NCBI GenBank assembly: GCA_044360285.1
Contig: JBIKKP010000035.1
Span: 1-14,087 of the forward strand
Length of the DNA stretch: 14,087 nt
Direction: 5' to 3'
Source of the DNA: UBA2645 sp044360285
Lineage (GTDB): Bacteria > Pseudomonadota > Alphaproteobacteria > Rickettsiales > UBA1997
Of this stretch, positions 13,602 through 14,087 are shown piece by piece; the stretch's first letter is position 1; the number at the start of each line of letters is the position of its first letter. Position numbers and translations under genes: made by a program. Below the pieces are notes generated by a model, which did not search any database, was not told where the DNA came from, and saw only the letters and a program-made list of their open reading frames with translations.

Positions 13602-14087
13602 ATGACTACTCGTATTGCAATTAATGGACTTGGAAGAATAGGCCGCTGCGTGCTGCGCGGGCTTTTTGAAAATCCAGAATATAAAAATATCGAACTGGTT
13701 GCGGTCAATGCCTCAGCACCTTTAGAGACTTTGCGCCATCTTTTGAAATATGATTCAATTCACGGAAAATTCTCCAAAAGCGTTGATATTGCTGACGGCG
13801 CGCTGATCGTTGATGGTAAAAAAATTCTCGTTGTTTCTAAACGCGATCCAAAAGAATTGCCATGGAAAGAGCTGGCTGTTGACGTGGTGATGGAATGCAC
13901 TGGTGCTTTCACCAAATATGCCGACGCGTCACAACATATTACAGCAGGCGCGAAGAAAGTCTTAATCTCGGCTCCGGCAAAAGAAGATTCGGTAAAAACA
14001 ATTGTTTTTGGCGTAAATGACGAAGCGCTTCAAAGCTCTGATGACGTAATTTCTGTTGGCTCTTGCACCACGAATTGCTTAGCTCCA
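13602..14087 (+). CDS. gap: Glyceraldehyde-3-phosphate dehydrogenase, N-terminal half (cut by window end)
   Basis: GAPDH interconverts glyceraldehyde-3-phosphate and 1,3-bisphosphoglycerate. 162 residues are visible, ending just after the active-site SCTTNCLAP (catalytic Cys155). The NAD(P)-binding INGLGRIGR (residues 7-15) is intact, and LRHLLKYDSIHG and SKRDPKELPW are present. At residues 36-40 it reads NASAP where glycolytic NAD-dependent enzymes have an Asp (NDL). This resembles the NASY of B. subtilis GapB, an NADP-dependent gluconeogenic enzyme, so NADP use and a gluconeogenic role are likely; this is inference. The start ATG is four bases after the IalB-like stop, suggesting co-transcription. 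Confidence 0.95.
   Translation, partial: MTTRIAINGLGRIGRCVLRGLFENPEYKNIELVAVNASAPLETLRHLLKYDSIHGKFSKSVDIADGALIVDGKKILVVSKRDPKELPWKELAVDVVMECTGAFTKYADASQHITAGAKKVLISAPAKEDSVKTIVFGVNDEALQSSDDVISVGSCTTNCLAP

Noticed and set aside
1..14087. CRISPR arrays, tRNA or rRNA genes, insertion sequences
   Set aside because: No regular short repeats with spacers, cloverleaf, rRNA sequence or transposase was noticed on reading.

Overview
The window looks like chromosome from a low-to-moderate GC alphaproteobacterium, most likely in or near Rickettsiales. The evidence is a parvulin lipoprotein that resembles the Rickettsia Plp type, COQ9, an IalB-like secreted protein, glycine-zipper and other small lipoproteins, a dispersed palindromic element, and many genes with poor Shine-Dalgarno sites. 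An acetylornithine-type aminotransferase would be unusual in a strictly intracellular Rickettsia, so a less reduced relative is plausible. Lineage is an inference from protein resemblance only.

Region 1 (1-2857) is accessory DNA: the 3' end of a large FhaB/CdiA-type contact-dependent toxin. The C-terminal part of one protein (pre-toxin region, AENN motif, unrecognised ~118-residue tail) runs in from the left edge. Three bases later comes a three-helix membrane protein, a candidate immunity protein. A second copy of the pre-toxin region follows, sharing a 77-bp perfect repeat with the first but carrying a different, truncated tail and compensating frameshifts. A third fragment is broken by a 17-bp tandem duplication and a shift at a T7 run. 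The pattern fits a main toxin gene followed by decaying displaced cassettes.

Region 2 (2858-4938, + strand) encodes envelope proteins: two tandem paralogous lipoproteins of unknown function, then a Plp-like parvulin prolyl isomerase split by a frameshift at an A8 run. A 13-bp hairpin separates this from the next block.

Region 3 (4998-11316, - strand) is a compact housekeeping run, transcribed in the order coq9, cvpA, fabG, trxB, fadJ-like, ruvC, glycine-zipper lipoprotein. Gaps are short (TAAATG between fadJ and ruvC, ATGA overlap between ruvC and the lipoprotein) except for a 105-bp gap holding a palindromic element between fabG and trxB. It mixes ubiquinone biosynthesis, fatty-acid synthesis and beta-oxidation, thiol redox and recombination.

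Region 4 (11396-14087) is mostly + strand: argD, a 61-residue unknown protein, an IalB-like periplasmic protein, and the start of a glyceraldehyde-3-phosphate dehydrogenase gene whose NASAP sequence suggests the NADP-using, gluconeogenic type. A minus-strand MnhC/NuoK-like membrane protein fits exactly between the small gene and the IalB gene, sharing a TTAA stop with one and abutting start codons (CATATG) with the other.
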